From: Algoriphagus marinus
Lineage (GTDB): Bacteria; Bacteroidota; Bacteroidia; Cytophagales; Cyclobacteriaceae
Direction of reading: 5' to 3'
Assembly (NCBI RefSeq): GCF_001936475.1
Contig: NZ_MSPQ01000010.1
Span: 62,001-126,000, forward strand
DNA length: 64,000 nucleotides
The position numbers and the translations under genes are program-made. The notes beneath the pieces were generated by a model. The model searched no databases, was not told the DNA's origin, and saw only the letters and a list, made by a program, of their open reading frames with translations. Of the stretch, positions 25,541 through 34,715 are shown piece after piece. Within the stretch, counting starts at the first letter, position 1, and each line of letters opens with the position of its first letter.

Positions 25541-25760
25541 TCCTTCACCGGATAATAAATCAGCAGTGATCATTTCCTATCTCGAAGATCAAAAAGGATC
25601 TCATCCATTTGGGAAAGATGTTAAGCTTCGACTATTTGATGTGGAGACAAAAGAAATCAAAGATCTAACTCCGGTTTTATATGGAGGTCAAGGAACCATC
25701 AATATTCACTCCTGGTCTCCTGATGGAGATTGGATTGCGTTTGTGAGGTATCACCAATAA
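25541..25760 (+). pseudogene. Remnant: 3' end of the TolB-like propeller gene
   Basis: Bases 25541-25757 align without gaps to 23657-23873, the last 217 bp before the stop codon of the intact TolB-like gene, with about 14 differences by eye. The frame stays open to a TAA at 25758-25760 but has no start or signal sequence. The stop sits 2 bp from the stop of the convergent DUF502 gene. This is probably the original position of the TolB-like gene end before cassette A was added. Confidence 0.9.
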
Positions 25761-25762
25761 AA

Positions 25763-26317
25763 TTATCCCAGAGGCGAAACCCCACCTGAAACCATAAATT
25801 TCATCACATCGGAGCTCTTGACACCTGGCAGTGATTTTATTCTGTCCCGTGATATGAGAAAAACATTTCCCGACACATTATAACTGTGTGGAAAATATAC
25901 CGCAACCAATTCCGGAAATCCGATCTCCGACATATCTTCTTGGGTGATAAAGCCCAATCTGGAAAGGTGATCACTTATCTGTACAATGACTGGAGAATTG
26001 AACTTCTTTTTATCACCCACAAATGCCCCCATCAGATCTTTGATACTGGTATAGATCAAATTCACTAATGGAATCTTGATCAGACCACGCTCCAACCACT
26101 CGAAGAAAGGCTTTGCAAAGAAGAGGCTAGCCAAATACCCGAAGAAGGTAATCAAGCCTAAGACCATCAGAATTCCTATTCCCGGAATAGGTACCGGTAT
26201 CAAATTATCCAAAAAGAGGATAGTCTGATAAATAATATAAACGGTAACTGTGATCGGTGTAAGGAATAGCAGTCCTCTTAAGAAATAGGAGACAATTCTA
26301 CGATAAGTAAAATCCAT
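25763..26317 (-). CDS. DUF502 family membrane protein
   Basis: A 184 aa integral membrane protein with two hydrophobic segments (about residues 13-33 and 45-68: LLFLTPITVTVYIIY, then GILMVLGLITFFGYLASLF). It continues with FEWLERGLIKIPLVNLIYTSI and a soluble domain of about 90 residues that includes VAVYFPHSYNVSGNVFLI, the usual pattern of DUF502. The biochemical role of the family in bacteria is not established. Its 3' end is duplicated in diverged form at 25404-25504. Confidence 0.85.
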   Translation of the reverse strand: MDFTYRRIVSYFLRGLLFLTPITVTVYIIYQTILFLDNLIPVPIPGIGILMVLGLITFFGYLASLFFAKPFFEWLERGLIKIPLVNLIYTSIKDLMGAFVGDKKKFNSPVIVQISDHLSRLGFITQEDMSEIGFPELVAVYFPHSYNVSGNVFLISRDRIKSLPGVKSSDVMKFMVSGGVSPLG

Positions 26318-26361
26318 AAACTTTATAAAATGAAATCTAAATTAAATGATAGTCCAAATTC

Positions 26362-27462
26362 CTAATCCTTGAATAAAAACCTAGCCAAATAGAAATTTTC
26401 TTTTTGAATATATTCATTTGGTAAAGGAGAGAAATTCCTATCTGTATTGGAGTAAAAAGTGAAGACACTTTCTTCATCCATAAAAAAAGGATTCCTGAAT
26501 AACGAGTTCTCTGATACTAGATGATAGAATTCACTTTTACCTTTAAAGTAAATTCCATTTTGCTCGTATTCTTTTTCATTCGCCCAATTGAAGATCAAAT
26601 ACTTACTATTTTCAAAATTTCGCCCTAAAGAAAAGAAAGAGGCCTCTTTTTGGATTCCTTGTCCCAGCTCCATAATGTCTAAGATCTTCAACTCAGTTGA
26701 TACTTTTCTATTTCCGAAATCGAGAAAATATTTTGGTTTGAATTCATTTTCTAAAACCGTGTAGATGGTATCATTTAATGCCCTACTAAAAAGAAAACTA
26801 TGGCTGGATTTAGTAAATTCTTGACCATAAAACATGACCACTGTTTTTGGATAGTCAAGAATCCCTTTAAAAATCGTGTCGTTAAGGGTGAAATTCACAA
26901 TATGACCAAGATTCTTTTTCTCACTTACAGTATTTCTCCCATCTACCTCGACTGCAAATAAGTCATTGGAAAAAGCGATGAAATTTTCAACCTGAAAAGT
27001 TGAGTAGGAAAACTCTCGAATAAAACTTCCGGTAGACTTATCGAAAACTAAGAATTTTCGGCTGTTCATATCCAGAATGAAGAGTTCTACCCCATTTTCC
27101 AGAAGATCAAAATCAAATGGGAGTTTAAATTGTCCAGGTCCTTCTCCTTTTGTATCAATTTTAAAGATGAAATTTCCCTCCAAGTCAAATTTGAAAATTG
27201 CTTCTGCGCGATTTCGATCTAAAATATAAAACCCAGAATCATCTTTTAAAACCTTATTAATATCACCTATCAAGCAACTATCACATTGCTCCAATTCGAT
27301 GATTTCAGGTTCTTCAAAAATTTCAGAAATACTTAATCTGTTTTCTGAGGCTACTTTTATAGTGATTAATTCAGTCGGTTTTTCAAGCGGTGCATTTTCA
27401 CACGCACTTATAAAGAAAAGAGAAATCAAAAGGGAAAGCCAAACTGACTTAGATTTAATCAT
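26362..27462 (-). CDS. 6-bladed beta-propeller lipoprotein
   Basis: A 366 aa lipoprotein; the signal SLLISLFFISAC gives the lipid-modified cysteine. The first blades are typical of the Bacteroidota 6-bladed propeller family: LEQCDSCLIGDINKVL, FYILDRNRAEAIFKFDLEG, KGEGPGQFKLPFDFDLL and ELFILDMNSRKFLVFDK. It lies 9 bp downstream of the DUF1080 gene, so the pair is probably one transcript. No small peptide gene precedes it, unlike the propellers of cassettes A and B. Ligand unknown. Confidence 0.78.
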   Translation of the reverse strand: MIKSKSVWLSLLISLFFISACENAPLEKPTELITIKVASENRLSISEIFEEPEIIELEQCDSCLIGDINKVLKDDSGFYILDRNRAEAIFKFDLEGNFIFKIDTKGEGPGQFKLPFDFDLLENGVELFILDMNSRKFLVFDKSTGSFIREFSYSTFQVENFIAFSNDLFAVEVDGRNTVSEKKNLGHIVNFTLNDTIFKGILDYPKTVVMFYGQEFTKSSHSFLFSRALNDTIYTVLENEFKPKYFLDFGNRKVSTELKILDIMELGQGIQKEASFFSLGRNFENSKYLIFNWANEKEYEQNGIYFKGKSEFYHLVSENSLFRNPFFMDEESVFTFYSNTDRNFSPLPNEYIQKENFYLARFLFKD

Positions 27463-27471
27463 ATTCTAAAA

Positions 27472-28092
27472 TCAATCCAGAATCTTAATTTTAACGCTTC
27501 GATAATAGATCACACTTTCCGGATCATGAGCTTGAAGCGCAATGGTACCTGAGCTCAATTTTTTATCGCCAAGATCTCCTGTTCTGACTTCTGATTCATC
27601 GTATTCATTGATTATTTTACCATTTACTTTGACAGTGATTTGATCTCCTTGTACGATCACATGTTCCGTGTACCATTCGCCATCTTGAACATAGGTCTCT
27701 CGAACATCTTGAAAGGAATAAACAGAACCGGTTTTTCGCCAATCGCTGTGGCTTTGGTTAACCTGAATTTCATAGCCTTTATTTGGCCAGCCATTCTCTT
27801 GATATTCGGTATGGATAAAAATGCCTGAATTAGCTTTCGGCATAGTTTTCAGTTCCACCATTACTTCAAAATTCTTGAAATCGTGATTTCCGACTTCTCC
27901 CATGTAGAAAGCATGACCGCGGGGACCGGCTACTTTGATTACTCCATCCTCAACATTGAAAGATTGAGGGTTTTCGGATACTTTCCAGCCATCCAGGTTT
28001 TTCCCATTGAATAACTCAATCCATTCTCCGGACTGAGCAGAAAGTTGAAATGTGAAGATAAAGAGCGCAATAATTGAAAATAAATACTTCAT
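27472..28092 (-). CDS. Secreted DUF1080 (3-keto-disaccharide hydrolase type) protein
   Basis: A 206 aa exported protein with signal peptide FSIIALFIFTFQLSAQ. It has the concanavalin-like jellyroll of DUF1080: WIELFNGKNLDGWKV near residue 23, FKNFEVMVELKTMPKANSG, IFIHTEYQENGWPNKGYE and GTIALQAHDPESVIYYRS. Several DUF1080 members hydrolyse 3-keto-glycosides, which suggests a carbohydrate role here. The 6-bladed propeller lipoprotein follows after 9 bp. Confidence 0.85.
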   Translation of the reverse strand: MKYLFSIIALFIFTFQLSAQSGEWIELFNGKNLDGWKVSENPQSFNVEDGVIKVAGPRGHAFYMGEVGNHDFKNFEVMVELKTMPKANSGIFIHTEYQENGWPNKGYEIQVNQSHSDWRKTGSVYSFQDVRETYVQDGEWYTEHVIVQGDQITVKVNGKIINEYDESEVRTGDLGDKKLSSGTIALQAHDPESVIYYRSVKIKILD

Positions 28093-28161
28093 GGCAAGGT
28101 TTGGGTTTGATTGAACTTTTCAAAAGTTAAAAACTTCAGGCGAATACTTTCCTACCGAAAA

Positions 28162-28194
28162 CAAAAAAGGCTCTGAAAATTAATTCAGAGCCTT
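28162..28194 (-). terminator. Intrinsic terminator after nqrE
   Basis: AAGGCTCTGAA (28167-28177) pairs with TTCAGAGCCTT (28184-28194), an 11 bp perfect stem, followed on the minus strand by a TTTTTT tract. It closes the nqr operon right after nqrE. Confidence 0.85.
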
Positions 28195-28217
28195 GATATT
28201 TCTGTTTGAGCAGCAGA

Positions 28218-28829
28218 TTATAAATCGATACCCATAAAAGACATAAATGCTAATCCCATCAACCCTGTCAAAAGCATGGTGATTCCCAACCCTTTCAAAC
28301 CATTTGGAACATGAGAATATTTTAACTTCTCTCTAATCGCTGCCAAAGCAACAATTGCAAGACAGAATCCTGTACCGGACCCGAAGCCATAAACAGAAGC
28401 TTCAGCTAAAGTATAGTCACGCTGAGCCATAAATAGCGATCCTCCAAGAATTGCACAGTTTACTGCGATTAAAGGAAGGAAAATACCCAAAGCGCCATAA
28501 AGGGCAGGAGCAAATTTTTCAACGACCATTTCTACCAGTTGAACCATCGCAGCAATAATCGCGATGAACATGATAAATCTTAAGAATGATAAATCGACTG
28601 ATGCAAGTTCTCCATTGATCCAGGAAAGCGCACCTTCCTTCAACACAAACTCATTCAATAGCCAGTTTACCGGCACGGTCACCGTCAACACGAAGATTAC
28701 GGCAGCACCAAGACCAATCGCAGTACTTACTTTCTTGGATACCGCTAGGAAAGAACACATTCCTAAGAAGTAAGCGAAAACCATGTTGTCGATAAAGATC
28801 GACCGAATACCTAAATTAAATAAATCCAT
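28218..28829 (-). CDS. nqrE: Na+-translocating NADH:quinone reductase subunit E
   Basis: A 203 aa membrane subunit of the sodium-pumping NADH dehydrogenase, with six hydrophobic helices. NqrE signatures include [16 protein letters not shown] near residue 13 and [18 protein letters not shown] near 120. The cysteines CSF and NCAILGG correspond to those that bind the iron centre shared with NqrD. It is the last gene of nqrABCDE, 15 bp after nqrD, and a terminator follows at once. The expected nqrF is not here. Confidence 0.95.
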   Translation of the reverse strand: MDLFNLGIRSIFIDNMVFAYFLGMCSFLAVSKKVSTAIGLGAAVIFVLTVTVPVNWLLNEFVLKEGALSWINGELASVDLSFLRFIMFIAIIAAMVQLVEMVVEKFAPALYGALGIFLPLIAVNCAILGGSLFMAQRDYTLAEASVYGFGSGTGFCLAIVALAAIREKLKYSHVPNGLKGLGITMLLTGLMGLAFMSFMGIDL

Positions 28830-28844
28830 TTTTTCAGCTTCTAT

Positions 28845-29528
28845 TTAGTGTTCAACATAACCTGTTTTGGTACGCTGTACCCAGATAATCAATCCTAGGA
28901 TGATAAATGCTCCTACTGGAGACACCATAAGTCCATTGGTTGCTAATTTGAAATCAGGTCCGAAAAGGCTTGATACATATTCAAATACCGGAATACCGAA
29001 TACTGCTCCTGAACCCCAAAGTTCTCTAAAGAAAGCTACAGCCAAGATGATCCAAGAGTAACCTAATGCCGACCCGAAGCCATCTAGAATAGAATCATAT
29101 GGTTTATTTCCTAAGGCAAATGCCTCAAGACGCCCCATTACAATACAGTTGGTGATAATCAAACCAACGAATACCGAAAGCTCCTTATACATATCGTATG
29201 CAAAAGCCTTCAAAACTTCACTTACCAAAGTTACCAAGGTAGCAACCACAGCAAGCTGTACGATAATTCGTACTCGGCTTGGAATGGTATTTCGCATTAG
29301 CGAGATAGTCAAGTTTGACATCACCACTACGAAAATAACCGAAATGGCCATTACCAAAGTAGGCTTCATCTGAGTAGTAACCGCCAAAGCCGAACAAATC
29401 CCCAATACCTGTATGGTAATTGGGTTATCATCCACTAACGGGTCAGATACTAATTTTTTTCTTCGTTTTGAAAAAAGCGCTTCCGCTGGCTTCTTTTCAA
29501 TCGTTTTTTCTATAGTTTCAGCACTCAT
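28845..29528 (-). CDS. nqrD: Na+-translocating NADH:quinone reductase subunit D
   Basis: A 227 aa membrane subunit homologous to NqrE, with about six helices. Conserved cysteine segments are VLGICSALAVTTQMKP near residue 42 and ITNCIVMGRLEAFA near 125, which with NqrE enclose the intramembrane iron centre. A soluble N-terminal tail of about 35 residues precedes the first helix. It lies between nqrC and nqrE with short gaps. Confidence 0.95.
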   Translation of the reverse strand: MSAETIEKTIEKKPAEALFSKRRKKLVSDPLVDDNPITIQVLGICSALAVTTQMKPTLVMAISVIFVVVMSNLTISLMRNTIPSRVRIIVQLAVVATLVTLVSEVLKAFAYDMYKELSVFVGLIITNCIVMGRLEAFALGNKPYDSILDGFGSALGYSWIILAVAFFRELWGSGAVFGIPVFEYVSSLFGPDFKLATNGLMVSPVGAFIILGLIIWVQRTKTGYVEH

Positions 29529-29556
29529 GTTTTTGTATTAACGAGTTGATTTTCTA

Positions 29557-30306
29557 TTAAAGTGACGCTACCGCTGTGGAAGACTTTTTACTTTCAATGT
29601 ATGCCTTATAATACCCGAGGTAATTGATTAGCATATTATTTACTCCATTACCAGTGATGGTAGCTCCAGACATTCCATCTACTTGGTGAGGATTACCTGA
29701 GTAATCTTTTCCTTCACCTTTTTGCATTTGGATTGCTACTAGCTCTCCAGACTCATTGAAGATTTCCTTTCCTTCATATCTTGATTGAACACCTGGCTCA
29801 GTAATTCGAGCACCTAGTCCTGGGGTTTCACCTGCATGCGCTAAAGTGATTCCACCTACAGTATTCATATCAGTGCCTAAGGCAAGATATCCCCAGATCG
29901 CATCCCATAGACCAGCTCCATAAAGTGGGAAGATGTAAGACTTTACAGATGCAACATTTCCTTCTTCATGAAAAATGTAAACTGGAAACTGACGCTCTTC
30001 TACTGGCTTCTTATAATTCTTTGCAACGTCAACACCTTCAGCAGTAGCACCTGCGATTTCTTTTCCGTTCATATCCACTACAGTAGAAGCTATATGACTT
30101 CCGTAATAAGCATTCACTTCATCCGGAGTCATGGCTGCGATTTCATCACCAGAAATCACTGCACCAAGAATTTGCTTTTTCTGATCTAAGGCTATAGCTT
30201 CCTTCTGCATTGGCCCCAATACTTGGGAAGTGCCTGAAAGAAGAAGTCCTAATACAACCGTCAAAATGACGGAGAATGTAATAATATATGCGTTAGACTG
30301 TTGCAC
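29557..30306 (-). CDS. nqrC: Na+-translocating NADH:quinone reductase subunit C
   Basis: A 249 aa subunit with one N-terminal membrane helix and a periplasmic FMN domain. The flavinylation motif SGATIT near residue 215 provides the threonine that binds FMN covalently through a phosphoester. LAHAGETPGLGARITE is another family signature. It starts with GTG and overlaps the end of nqrB by 14 bp, so the two are probably translationally coupled. The flavin transferase gene apbE is not in the window. Confidence 0.95.
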   Translation of the reverse strand: MQQSNAYIITFSVILTVVLGLLLSGTSQVLGPMQKEAIALDQKKQILGAVISGDEIAAMTPDEVNAYYGSHIASTVVDMNGKEIAGATAEGVDVAKNYKKPVEERQFPVYIFHEEGNVASVKSYIFPLYGAGLWDAIWGYLALGTDMNTVGGITLAHAGETPGLGARITEPGVQSRYEGKEIFNESGELVAIQMQKGEGKDYSGNPHQVDGMSGATITGNGVNNMLINYLGYYKAYIESKKSSTAVASL

Positions 30307-31507
30307 GTTGTAACCTCCTTGTTTTGTTTGCTTTAACTACATAATAATCGATTAGCGGTGCGAATACGTTCATAAACAACACTGCTAACATAATTCCTTC
30401 AGGATAAGCCGGATTGGTCACACGGATAATTACCGTCAAGAAACCAATCAACAAACCATAAATCCATTTTCCTGTCTCAGTCTGAGCTGCGGACACTGGA
30501 TCGGTTGCCATGAAAACAATACCGAAAGCCAACCCTCCCATTACCCAATGATATTGAGGAGGCATTGCCATGTATTCATTTACTGCAAAAAGATTCATTA
30601 CAAATCCCATGATATAGGCTCCTGCAAAACCAGAAAGGATAATTTTCCAGCTAGCCACTCCAGTTCCGATCAGAATCAAAGCGCCTAAAATAGCCATTAA
30701 AGTAGATGTTTCACCTATAGAACCCGGGATCCATCCCATAAACATATTTGAGAAACTGAATAAATCTGCTCCTATCGCTGAATTGTGAGTGGATAAGGCC
30801 TCCGTCACCGGAACGCCATCTACCCCTGCATTGTATGCCACAGCAAGAGCAGTTGCTCCTGAGAAGCCATCTACTGCTACTTTATCACCTAGGTAAGTCC
30901 ATACCTGATCACCTGAAATCTGAGCAGGGTAAGCGAAATACAAGAATGCTCTTGCAGTCATGGCTACGTTTAGGATATTCATCCCTGTACCACCAAATAC
31001 CTCTTTTGCAATCACAACGGCAAAAACTGTGGCTAGTGCAACTTGCCAAAGTGGTGTTGTTGCAGGGACCACCAAAGGAATCAACATTCCCGTGACCAAG
31101 AAACCTTCGTTGATTGGATGTTTTCTGATCACAGCAAAAGCTGCTTCAACCATACCTCCTGCAGCGTAAGCTACAATTACGATAGGTAGTACTAAGATCA
31201 ACCCTGTGGTGAACTTGTCACCAAAGTTATCCCAAAGACCAGCAGTTCCACCGGTTGCTAATAAATGCTGATGCCCTGTATTATAAATACCGAAAAGCAA
31301 AGCTGGAATCATTGCCACCACAACGGTGATCATCATTCGCTTCAAATCAATAGCATCTTTTACTTGAGCCCCCTTAATACCAGTGGTATGATTAGGGCTG
31401 AAGAGGAATGTCTCACCTGCTTCAAATGCGTAATATAAACTTTCAAGCTTGCCTCCCTTTTCAAAAAGAGGTCGCTGCTTGTCCATTAAATCTCTTAGAA
31501 ACTTCAT
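30293..31507 (-). CDS. nqrB: Na+-translocating NADH:quinone reductase subunit B
   Basis: A 404 aa polytopic subunit that forms the sodium channel and binds covalent FMN and riboflavin. The FMN-threonine motif SGATALA is near residue 216. Other signatures are HPINEGFLVTGMLIPLV near 132 and GGLAFGIVFMATDPVSAAQ near 325. It is preceded by nqrA after 5 bp and overlaps nqrC by 14 bp. Confidence 0.96.
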   Translation of the reverse strand: MKFLRDLMDKQRPLFEKGGKLESLYYAFEAGETFLFSPNHTTGIKGAQVKDAIDLKRMMITVVVAMIPALLFGIYNTGHQHLLATGGTAGLWDNFGDKFTTGLILVLPIVIVAYAAGGMVEAAFAVIRKHPINEGFLVTGMLIPLVVPATTPLWQVALATVFAVVIAKEVFGGTGMNILNVAMTARAFLYFAYPAQISGDQVWTYLGDKVAVDGFSGATALAVAYNAGVDGVPVTEALSTHNSAIGADLFSFSNMFMGWIPGSIGETSTLMAILGALILIGTGVASWKIILSGFAGAYIMGFVMNLFAVNEYMAMPPQYHWVMGGLAFGIVFMATDPVSAAQTETGKWIYGLLIGFLTVIIRVTNPAYPEGIMLAVLFMNVFAPLIDYYVVKANKTRRLQRATV

Positions 31508-31512
31508 ATGGA

Positions 31513-32868
31513 TTAACTGTATTGGATTAATTCTATACCTTTTCTTACCAACTCCTGCACCGGATGCTTGGATACATCCACAAATTCACAAAGTGCTAAA
31601 TCTTCTTCTACAATCTCATAGATTCCTAACTCCTCGATTTCATCAAAGTCTTCGGCTAAAATAGCTTTCAACAAATAAACCGGAAGAATATCCATTGGAG
31701 TCACCGACTCAAAAACGCCCGTTTGTACAAATGCTCGCTCCTCACCTCTACCATTTGAGTCCAGAACATATTCCTTTTTTGGAGAAAGGAAAGACAACAA
31801 GCCCAGAGCTCTATGATAGCTCAACTTTTCCGTTGTAGGTTTTGCCCATCCAAGGAACTCGTAATAATCTCCCTCAGGAATAACAGTAACTTGATTATGA
31901 TAGAAACCTAGAAAGCCTTCCAAATGAATTTTTTCACCTGTCAGCACATTGCCAGAGATAACTCTTACATGTCCTGAGTTTAAATTTCCTTTTACAAAAG
32001 TAGAAACGTTAGCTCCACTAAATGTCTTTACATAAGATGGTTTAGTAATCTCTGAACCGGTCACTGCGATTACTTTAGAAGAATCGTAGATACCTTCCAA
32101 GATAAACTTTCCAATCTGAACAACACCAGTTGGAGAGACGGTCCAAGCAATTTCACCCTTGTTAATCGGATCTAAATGATGGATTTGTACGCCGACATTT
32201 CCTGCTGGGTGCGGACCTGAAAATTGATTGATCTGTGCTCCTTGTATTCCGGAAAATACTGCCGGAACTGGCTTAGATCCATCTACATTAAGGTGAATTT
32301 TCCCAGAAGTAAGTTTCGCTAAAGCATCAATACCGGCCTGAAGGTATTTTTCTTCTCCCTGTAGGGTAAATCCGTAATCAGGAGCTAAAGGGTGGGTATC
32401 AAATGCAGAAATGAAAATCGCTTTTGGAGTATCTGCAGGGTTAGCTACAATCCCAAAAGGACGCTGGATGATATTTGGCCAAACTCCACTTCCTGCCAAC
32501 TTTGCAGCTAATGTATCTCGATCAATTGATGCAAGATTCACTTTTTCGGAAGTCTCGAAAGTCATGGCTTTGTGAGCCAATATTTTTATTTCGAGTAGTT
32601 TTCGGCGATCGCCTCGTTTGATTTCGACAATTTCTCCAGAAACAGGTGATGCGTAGATGACCTGATCCATGGCTTTGTCGATCAGAAGGGGAGTACCTGC
32701 TTTCACAGTGTCTCCCTCATTGACAAGGACTTTAGGGCGTTGAAACCCAATGAAATCCGTTGGCTTAATTGCGAAAGTTTGAGCGGCAGCGAAATTAGCA
32801 AGCTCTTGCTTTGCTTTTCCCACTAGATTGATGTCAAAACCTTTCTTAAGCTTCACTATTTTAGACAT
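31513..32868 (-). CDS. nqrA: Na+-translocating NADH:quinone reductase subunit A
   Basis: A 451 aa cytoplasmic subunit, the first gene of the operon. Family motifs include KKGFDINLVGKA at the start, RPKVLVNEGDTVKAGTPLL near 45, FISAFDTHPLAPDY near 150 and GPHPAGNVGVQIHHLDP near 216. NqrA is part of the quinone site region. A -7 element lies 36-43 nt upstream of the start, giving one promoter for nqrABCDE. Confidence 0.96.
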   Translation of the reverse strand: MSKIVKLKKGFDINLVGKAKQELANFAAAQTFAIKPTDFIGFQRPKVLVNEGDTVKAGTPLLIDKAMDQVIYASPVSGEIVEIKRGDRRKLLEIKILAHKAMTFETSEKVNLASIDRDTLAAKLAGSGVWPNIIQRPFGIVANPADTPKAIFISAFDTHPLAPDYGFTLQGEEKYLQAGIDALAKLTSGKIHLNVDGSKPVPAVFSGIQGAQINQFSGPHPAGNVGVQIHHLDPINKGEIAWTVSPTGVVQIGKFILEGIYDSSKVIAVTGSEITKPSYVKTFSGANVSTFVKGNLNSGHVRVISGNVLTGEKIHLEGFLGFYHNQVTVIPEGDYYEFLGWAKPTTEKLSYHRALGLLSFLSPKKEYVLDSNGRGEERAFVQTGVFESVTPMDILPVYLLKAILAEDFDEIEELGIYEIVEEDLALCEFVDVSKHPVQELVRKGIELIQYS

Positions 32869-32903
32869 ATCTGTTTTTAAGTATGAGCCTTTGAAAAACG
32901 CCC

Positions 32904-32911
32904 CAAATCTA
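32904..32911 (-). promoter_or_regulatory. -7 element TAGATTTG for the nqr operon
   Basis: Exact TAnnTTTG match on the minus strand, 36 nt upstream of the nqrA start codon. No TTG at the -33 distance was found. Confidence 0.45.
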
Positions 32912-33001
32912 ATAAATAACCTTTTTATTTTTGGGTTAATTGAAGTTTAATCTTTGAACTTTTACCAGAGCGGTAGTAAATTATCCCGATATCGCTCATT
33001 T

Positions 33002-33898
33002 TTAAACGGTTAACACTTGCTCAGAATGAAGTTCTAAATACTCTTTCACCCGTTCCATTAACCACATCGGGGTTGAAGTTGCTCCACAAATCCCGACTTT
33101 ATCATCTTTTGAAAACCACTCCAAGTCCAACTCTGTTTCGTTTTCAATGAAAAAACTTCGAGAATTTTCATTCAAACAAACTTGGTACAATGCTTTTCCA
33201 TTGGAGCTTTTCTTACCTGACACGAATAGAATCACGTCATTTTCTTTTGCAAATCGCTGAAGCTGGGGCTCTCTATTTGAGACTTGGCGACAAATCGAAT
33301 CATTTGCATTGTAATCCAGCTCCGTCAATTCTCCCTTAGAAGCTTTAATCCGCTCTTCTATTTTTTTGGAAATTTCGTAAAAGCCTTTGGTGCTTTTGGT
33401 AGTTTGGCTGAAAAGGGTAACCGGTCTGGTGAAGTCGATTTTTTCCAAATCAGAATCTTCCATGACCACAATTGCTTTTTCTAAAGTTTGACCAGTCAAG
33501 CCGATCACTTCAGCATGACCTTTTTTACCATAAATAACAATCTGACCTTCTTCACGCTCCATCTTATCAAAGGCATTTTTTACCCGATGCTGAAGTTTCA
33601 AAACTACCGGACAGGAAGCATCAATTAATTCTATATTATTTTCAATGGCAGTCTTATACGTTTCAGGTGGCTCACCATGTGCACGAATCAATACTTTGCA
33701 ATCACTCAATTGGCTTAATTGCTCCCGGTCAATAACCTCTAAACCCTTCGCGCTTAGCCGCTTTACCTCCATGTCATTGTGAACAATATCTCCCAAGCAG
33801 TATAGCTTTTCACTATGCTCCATTTCATCCTCTGCCATTTTGATGGCAAATTCTACTCCGAAACAATAGCCTGAATTTTTATCGATCGTTACTTCCAT
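33002..33898 (-). CDS. ispH: 4-hydroxy-3-methylbut-2-enyl diphosphate reductase
   Basis: Last step of the MEP isoprenoid pathway, producing IPP and DMAPP. The three cysteines that hold the iron-sulfur cluster are visible: Cys12 in NSGYCFGVEFA, one in DASCPVV near 95, and one in NDSICRQVSNRE near 205. The histidine motif ADHGE of E. coli reads RAHGEPPET here. The last signature is GICGATSTPMWLME near 275. The length of 298 aa is at the short end of the normal range. It begins 3 bp after cmk. Confidence 0.94.
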   Translation of the reverse strand: MEVTIDKNSGYCFGVEFAIKMAEDEMEHSEKLYCLGDIVHNDMEVKRLSAKGLEVIDREQLSQLSDCKVLIRAHGEPPETYKTAIENNIELIDASCPVVLKLQHRVKNAFDKMEREEGQIVIYGKKGHAEVIGLTGQTLEKAIVVMEDSDLEKIDFTRPVTLFSQTTKSTKGFYEISKKIEERIKASKGELTELDYNANDSICRQVSNREPQLQRFAKENDVILFVSGKKSSNGKALYQVCLNENSRSFFIENETELDLEWFSKDDKVGICGATSTPMWLMERVKEYLELHSEQVLTV

Positions 33899-33901
33899 AT
33901 C

Positions 33902-34585
33902 CTAATTCATTTCAATTTTGGCCTTAGCCAGTTGCACGATTTGTGCCACTTGACCTTCAAAAGTTAAATTACTTGTGTCCACCTCTACCGCATCTGACAT
34001 TTTCATCAAAGGACTTTCAGCACGCGAAGAATCTACCTCATCTCTACCCGCCAAGTTTTCTTTGATTTCTTCCAAATCCACGGTTTGTCCTTTTTCAAGG
34101 AGTTCCAGTTGTCGACGTTTAGCTCGGGTTTCTAGATTAGCAGTCATGAAAACTTTCAGATCTGCGTCAGGAAAAACGACAGATCCAATGTCTCTTCCAT
34201 CCATTACTACACCTTTGCCACTCCCCAAACGCTGTTGCTGGGCCACGAGTTCTCTTCTGATCGATGCGACAGTTGCCAATTCACTTACTCTATGCGAAAT
34301 CTGCATCGAGCGAATCTCATCCTCCACATTCTTCCCATTCAAATAAGTTTCCTGAAGTCCCGTTTCCGGATTTATTTTGAAAGAAATTGAAAGGGTTTGG
34401 AGTCCTTGAATGGCCTCTTCCGGCTTGGAAGGTCTAAGATTTTCATTCAAAAAATGTAAGGTAGCAGCCCGATACATGGCTCCTGAGTCGATATAGGTGT
34501 AACCCAGAATTTTTGCTACCGCTTTGGCAGTTGAACTTTTTCCGCAACCCGAATACCCATCGATAGCAATGACGATTTTACCCAT
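33902..34585 (-). CDS. cmk: Cytidylate kinase
   Basis: Phosphorylates CMP and dCMP. The P-loop GYSGCGKSS spans residues 10-18. YIDSGAMYRAATL near 31, the CMP-binding GRDIGSVVFPDA near 128 and the lid region RDEVDSSRAESPL near 178 are family motifs. The length of 227 aa is standard. First gene of a two-gene unit with ispH; a -7 element lies 37 nt upstream of the start. Confidence 0.95.
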   Translation of the reverse strand: MGKIVIAIDGYSGCGKSSTAKAVAKILGYTYIDSGAMYRAATLHFLNENLRPSKPEEAIQGLQTLSISFKINPETGLQETYLNGKNVEDEIRSMQISHRVSELATVASIRRELVAQQQRLGSGKGVVMDGRDIGSVVFPDADLKVFMTANLETRAKRRQLELLEKGQTVDLEEIKENLAGRDEVDSSRAESPLMKMSDAVEVDTSNLTFEGQVAQIVQLAKAKIEMN

Positions 34586-34621
34586 CTAAAAACTATGCGT
34601 TTCCGCTTTTTAATTCAGGCG

Positions 34622-34629
34622 CAAATATA
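34622..34629 (-). promoter_or_regulatory. -7 element TATATTTG for cmk-ispH
   Basis: Exact TAnnTTTG match on the minus strand, upstream of cmk. The nearest TTG is 25 nt further upstream, slightly beyond the usual spacing. Confidence 0.45.
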
Positions 34630-34715
34630 GTAGTTTTAATCTAAACCGATCCTTCAATCCCCGAAAGCTCTGCTAGTAATTTGACTTACATCATCTTTTC
34701 CAAGCCCCAATTTTC

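Noticed and set aside
25566..25760. 64-codon open frame as a functional small protein.
   Set aside because: It is the truncated 3' end of the TolB-like gene without signal peptide or start context.
33975..34346. 123-codon plus-strand frame inside cmk.
   Set aside because: cmk on the other strand has all its catalytic motifs across the same bases; the frame is serine-rich antisense.
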